A DNA stretch of 64,000 nt, from the NCBI RefSeq assembly GCF_026213295.1, contig NC_079426.1, positions 23,412,423-23,476,422 on the forward strand, in the 5' to 3' direction. Shown in pieces: positions 60,791 through 64,000 of this stretch (positions are counted from its first letter, which is position 1; each line of letters starts with the position of its first letter). Position numbers and translations under genes: made by a program. This DNA is from Gadus chalcogrammus. Its lineage: Eukaryota > Chordata > Actinopteri > Gadiformes > Gadidae. Below the pieces are notes generated by a model. It ran no database searches, had not been told where the DNA came from, and worked only from the letters and a program-made list of their open reading frames with translations.

Positions 60791-61536
60791 TTATTTTGAG
60801 CCCGTTGGCTCCCCCTGACTCTGCAGTGCTTCCCAGTCCTTTTTCCACCTGTGAAAATCCCGTTTGATGCCACCAAACTTGGGGAGGGCTGTTGGCTTTA
60901 ACTTGATGGTTGGTATGCGATAATTAGATGTCGCTCCCACCTGGACTTGTCTTTCAGTATCCTCCTTTATGGTTGCTTGTATGAATTCAGCCTTTCTGGA
61001 GACCATCAAGGGGACGTGAAGTTCGAGCCCTCTCACATGACTCTCTAGCTCCTTCCGAGTCTCTGGTGTGGCCCACTGTTTCCACCGGCCAAGCGTGTCC
61101 TTCGCTGTCTCTGCCAGCCCTTTCAGTTGGTCCAGCATGAATCATACGCTTCCTGGCTAACGTTCGGTTGCACAGCAGCGACGCGTTCGCATGCTGCCTC
61201 TGCTGCTTGTAGTGCTATAGACATTTCACTACTTCCAAAACTGACCCAAAGAGTCTCCTGGGTCAACCTCTTGACCTCCTTCAGCTTCTCTTGGCACTCA
61301 TTTGTAGTTTTTCCCAGGTCGGCTTTTTGCTGCTCAGTTAACATGACTTCATCCGTTTCCAGCTCCGCTTCGGGATCTGCAATAAAGCCAGCTTCCAGCT
61401 CATCATTTGCCTCCATGACGTTCTCTCCTACTGCCTTGAGTTTGCTGAAACTACTTCTGAGTTCTTCTTCAGACATGTCTGTATGTGACCGGGTTATACT
61501 GTTGACCAGACACTCTTTTGGCTGTAGTTCTTTCAA
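60791..61536 (-). pseudogene. BEL Gag N-terminal region
   Basis: 61536-61123 is an acidic helical segment (MSEEELRSSFSKLKAVGENV). The frame then shifts to 61138-60791 (KLKPTALPKFGGIKRDFHRW), where the LPKFGG..FHRWKKDWEA block is the conserved start of BEL Gag (DUF1759-like). It ends in a TAA (60793-60791), followed without a gap by the same frame below. Confidence 0.75.
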
Positions 61537-61774
61537 GTTTCAATTGTTCAATTGATTTTCCAGCTTCTTGATCAGCCATGTTTACTTTTATTTACAGGTT
61601 CCTTCTCTGTGAATTCGAAAAGTGGAGGTCGGTGCAACTTTCCAATGGTGCCTTTAATGTTACTTATGGTGCTTCAATGTTGCTTTATGCTCCATTTCCT
61701 TTCCTTTCCAGGATTCCAGGTTTAAGCTCCTGTACTTTTCCTGGCCAGCTTTATGGTACCGGCCGGTTTTTCAC

Positions 61775-62632
61775 TGTCAAGTTACTCCCTTTCTTTGTAC
61801 AGTCTCCACTTGAAGGAGTTGCAAATCTACGCAGAGTTGCTGGCTTCACTCAATAACCACACTTTTCTTTTCCTTTTTATCTTCTTTTATTTTGTGATTT
61901 TAAGGTTTCAGGCAAGTAGGTCGTTTGCTAGTAAGCAGGTAGCAGTTAGTAGTTAGGTGAAAAACCTTTTGAAACAATAAACAAGAAAAAGGTTGTTTCT
62001 ACCACGTTCTGGAAAATATAGATTTCCAACAATTATTGCCTTTTCCCTCTTAAATTAAACAAAGTGCAACATAAATTCTCCCACTTTTATCATTATTAAT
62101 GTATTTATGGATCTTATTAAGTTAATATTAAAGATTTTAAATATTTTACATTTACCTCACTTAAATGTCACCTTAATAATATAATTTCATCATAATCATT
62201 TTAACTAATTAATCTGCAACATATAAGCTCACTCAACAATCATGTTCTTAATTTAAACAATCATGACGTCATTAAATTATGAATGAGAATCAACACGACA
62301 AACACTGGCATTTACAGGGTTAACCACGGCACTGGCGGTTCGGCCCCGTGGCTAACACTAGCGGCGATCGCATGCACAAACATTTCATTTGGGGTCCGCA
62401 GTCTCTCCTGATGGGCTCGGTGTCTTACCGGCTGCCTCTCTGGAGTTTGTAGATTTGTTTGCACGGGATCATATACTAAGCACGCTTCATTTTGCGTCTT
62501 CTCTCTTCACTTCCTTATGTAGATGTTGTGCCGCCTCTTTTTAAAGTCCATGCGGCAAACTCGGACTGCCGAAAGGTTCCATTCCAGCTTGCGATGTGAG
62601 TTTCTAAATTATTGCGTTAGTTTGACTTCACA
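61775..62632 (-). repeat. BEL 5' LTR
   Basis: 858 bp. The first internal bases on the minus strand (left of 61775) should hold the primer-binding site, but I could not match it to a particular tRNA. Confidence 0.92.
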
Positions 62633-62637
62633 ACTAT

Positions 62638-63495
62638 TACTCCAACAGTACTGCACAGACGCATCACGAGCACGCGCACACACACGTCAGCATTGTCTTG
62701 CCGTCCCTCCCCGTTCTGTGATTGGTTCCCCATCGCAGGCGAAAATCTGATCCATGGAATCCAGGCTGCCTCGGTGCGAAATGAAATCGCGCGCAAGGCA
62801 GCATGGCTATTAGGGCTTTGACTCCGAACTTCGTATTTCGAATATAATTCGAATATCAAAAAATCAATTCGAACGAATATTAGGCAGCCCTTAATATTCA
62901 AACCTGTTATGGGCAGGCCAAGAGGGAGAGACGTCGGAGAACCTGACGCAGTCTATTCATAATATTGTAATGACCACGGAAGAGGCAGTGAATGAAGTAT
63001 TGATTAGACAGCGATTTATTAGAAACCCAATAAACCGTTGGAACACGCAAGACCGGTAACCATAGCAACGCCGGTAAACAAACCTCGTAAAACCCAATCC
63101 AGGGCTGAATCCGAATACTCATACTTATAGTATGCATTTTGTAGTACGCCACATATATAGCGCGTCCGAATGCTCAGTACGCATTGTGTAGTATGGAAAA
63201 CGTTAAAGAATGCGTACTACCGCCACAGTATACAACGGTAGGTCACTACGCTATCCCACAATGCAACCGGAGTCTGGTAACGAACGAAGAAGAGCTGACC
63301 CGACACTACCAACAGCGGCTTAGAAAGACGTTGTAGAAAGCGGCGAAAAGAGTTCCGGTTGGGGATCGGAATGTAGTGGCCGCATTAGCTTTGCTCTCCC
63401 ATTACTTTTTCAAAAATAATAGCTTTAACTACCCCAAACCTCTTCAAATACGAACCAACAAACAATTAACGTGGTATCTATGTAAAACTGGCAAA
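62638..63495. other. Repeat-rich spacer
   Basis: It holds 'attcgaatat' palindromes (62838-62880) of a 'tagggctttgactccgaac' repeat, likely a hAT-type MITE end. It also holds a 'gaatgctcagtacgcattgtgtagtat' repeat at 63110-63230. The last 150 bp may be the 5' UTR of the LINE. Confidence 0.4.
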
Positions 63496-64000
63496 ATGTC
63501 ATCGAACCCAGGCAAACAATCCAAGAAAGACGACGCCAAAAAGGTAGAGGCCCATGGCACGTGTGGTGGCTCCTGTGTTGCTAACATAGCTGAACTGCTG
63601 GAGGAGCACAGAGAAGCCATCTCATCTGAGTTTAAAATGGCATTTTCATCTCTGGAAGAGAAACTGACTCAAACCCAAGCCGCAGTAGAAGATCACGACC
63701 AGCGCATCTTCTCGGTGGAGTCAAACGCTAACCTGCTGGAGGGCGTATGTGTTTGCTCGAGGAGAAGTGCACCACGCTAGCTGAAAGCAACGCTAAGCTG
63801 GCAGCTAAAACAGCGGACTTGGAGGGTCGGAGCCGGGGGAATAATATCAGGATAATCGGGCTGCCAGAGTCGATTGAGGGGCCCCGGCCGACAACTTTCT
63901 TTTCAGACATGCTTGTGGAACTACTCGGCAGCCAAATACTACCAACTCCCCCCGAACTTGACCGGGCACATCGAGCCCTCATCGCCGAACCCCCCCCGGG
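63496..64000 (+). pseudogene. L1/Tx1-type LINE ORF1, partial and frameshifted
   Basis: From ATG at 63496 it reads MSSNPGKQSKKDDAKKVEAH, then a coiled-coil LEEKLTQTQAAVEDHDQRIF. A shift near 63745 leads to a second frame with LAESNAKLAAKTADLEGRSR and NNIRIIGLPESIEGPRPTTF, where the GRSR-NNIRIIGLPE block is the RRM start of L1-type ORF1 proteins. It encodes an RNA-binding chaperone in intact elements. It continues beyond the window. Confidence 0.8.

Larger units (their letters stand above)
55007..62632 (-). mobile_element. Full-length BEL/Pao LTR retrotransposon (7.6 kb), decayed
   Basis: Two LTRs (55007-55863, 61775-62632) bounded by TGTCAAG and CTTCACA and flanked by actat (55002-55006, 62633-62637). 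The internal region reads, on the minus strand, Gag, zinc-knuckle, protease-like, RT, RNase H-like, integrase, and a C-terminal DUF5641-like block, which is the BEL/Pao order. A purine tract (gagtgggagg) abuts the 3' LTR. Stops and frameshifts disable it. By eye the LTRs differ at about thirty sites (roughly 3.5%), so insertion is not recent. Confidence 0.93.

Noticed and set aside
59875..61555. Plus-strand frames over the BEL element
   Set aside because: Antisense of Gag. The minus-strand domains and LTR orientation settle the strand.

Overview
The window is vertebrate nuclear DNA, most likely from a ray-finned (teleost) fish. It has GT-AG introns, very long (CA/TG)n microsatellites and a tRNA-derived SINE. 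It also has a mixture of DIRS, BEL/Pao, gammaretrovirus-like ERV, L2- and L1-type LINE, hAT, Harbinger-like and TTAA-type elements that is typical of teleost genomes. There is no bacterial operon, CRISPR array, rRNA or free-standing tRNA gene. A 100-base run of N at 50215-50314 marks a scaffold gap.

The one host gene I recognise is a minus-strand Piezo mechanosensitive channel gene, most like Piezo1. Twenty coding exons lie between 26002 and 1492. They join in one open frame of about 966 codons, which covers the N-terminal propeller-blade half of the protein. Exon 1 (start codon) was not found upstream, and the gene runs off the left edge. Two short linker exons at 8.4-8.7 kb each have a long (UG)n tract just upstream of the acceptor. 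Exon 5 encodes 18 consecutive glutamates.

The introns and everything right of 26 kb are a layered graveyard of mobile elements, and many ages can be read from target-site duplications (TSDs) and uninterrupted sister copies. Main pieces: a hAT-type element (3571-4693); a 429-bp solo LTR with a GTCAG TSD (9387-9815); a 4.5-kb fold-back element with a TTAA TSD (17323-21814), whose arms carry the same small ORF in opposite orientation; a TAA-flanked MITE (21860-22393); a DIRS-like tyrosine-recombinase retrotransposon on the minus strand (26756-33296), itself split by a 2-kb TAA-flanked element (27138-29177); and a roughly 6.8-kb giant palindrome (35849-42684) with a different hAT element in each arm. 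Further right are an ERV pol fragment split by a SINE (50315-51700), a complete but decayed BEL/Pao element with two 857-858-bp LTRs and an ACTAT TSD (55007-62632), and the start of an L1/Tx1-type LINE at the right edge.

The most unusual structure is the 35.8-42.7 kb palindrome. It has no recognisable coding sequence of its own, a partial third copy at 51.7-52.3 kb, and two hAT elements whose empty sites are preserved in the opposite arm. All family calls come from reading the sequence and from memory of the families. No database search was run.
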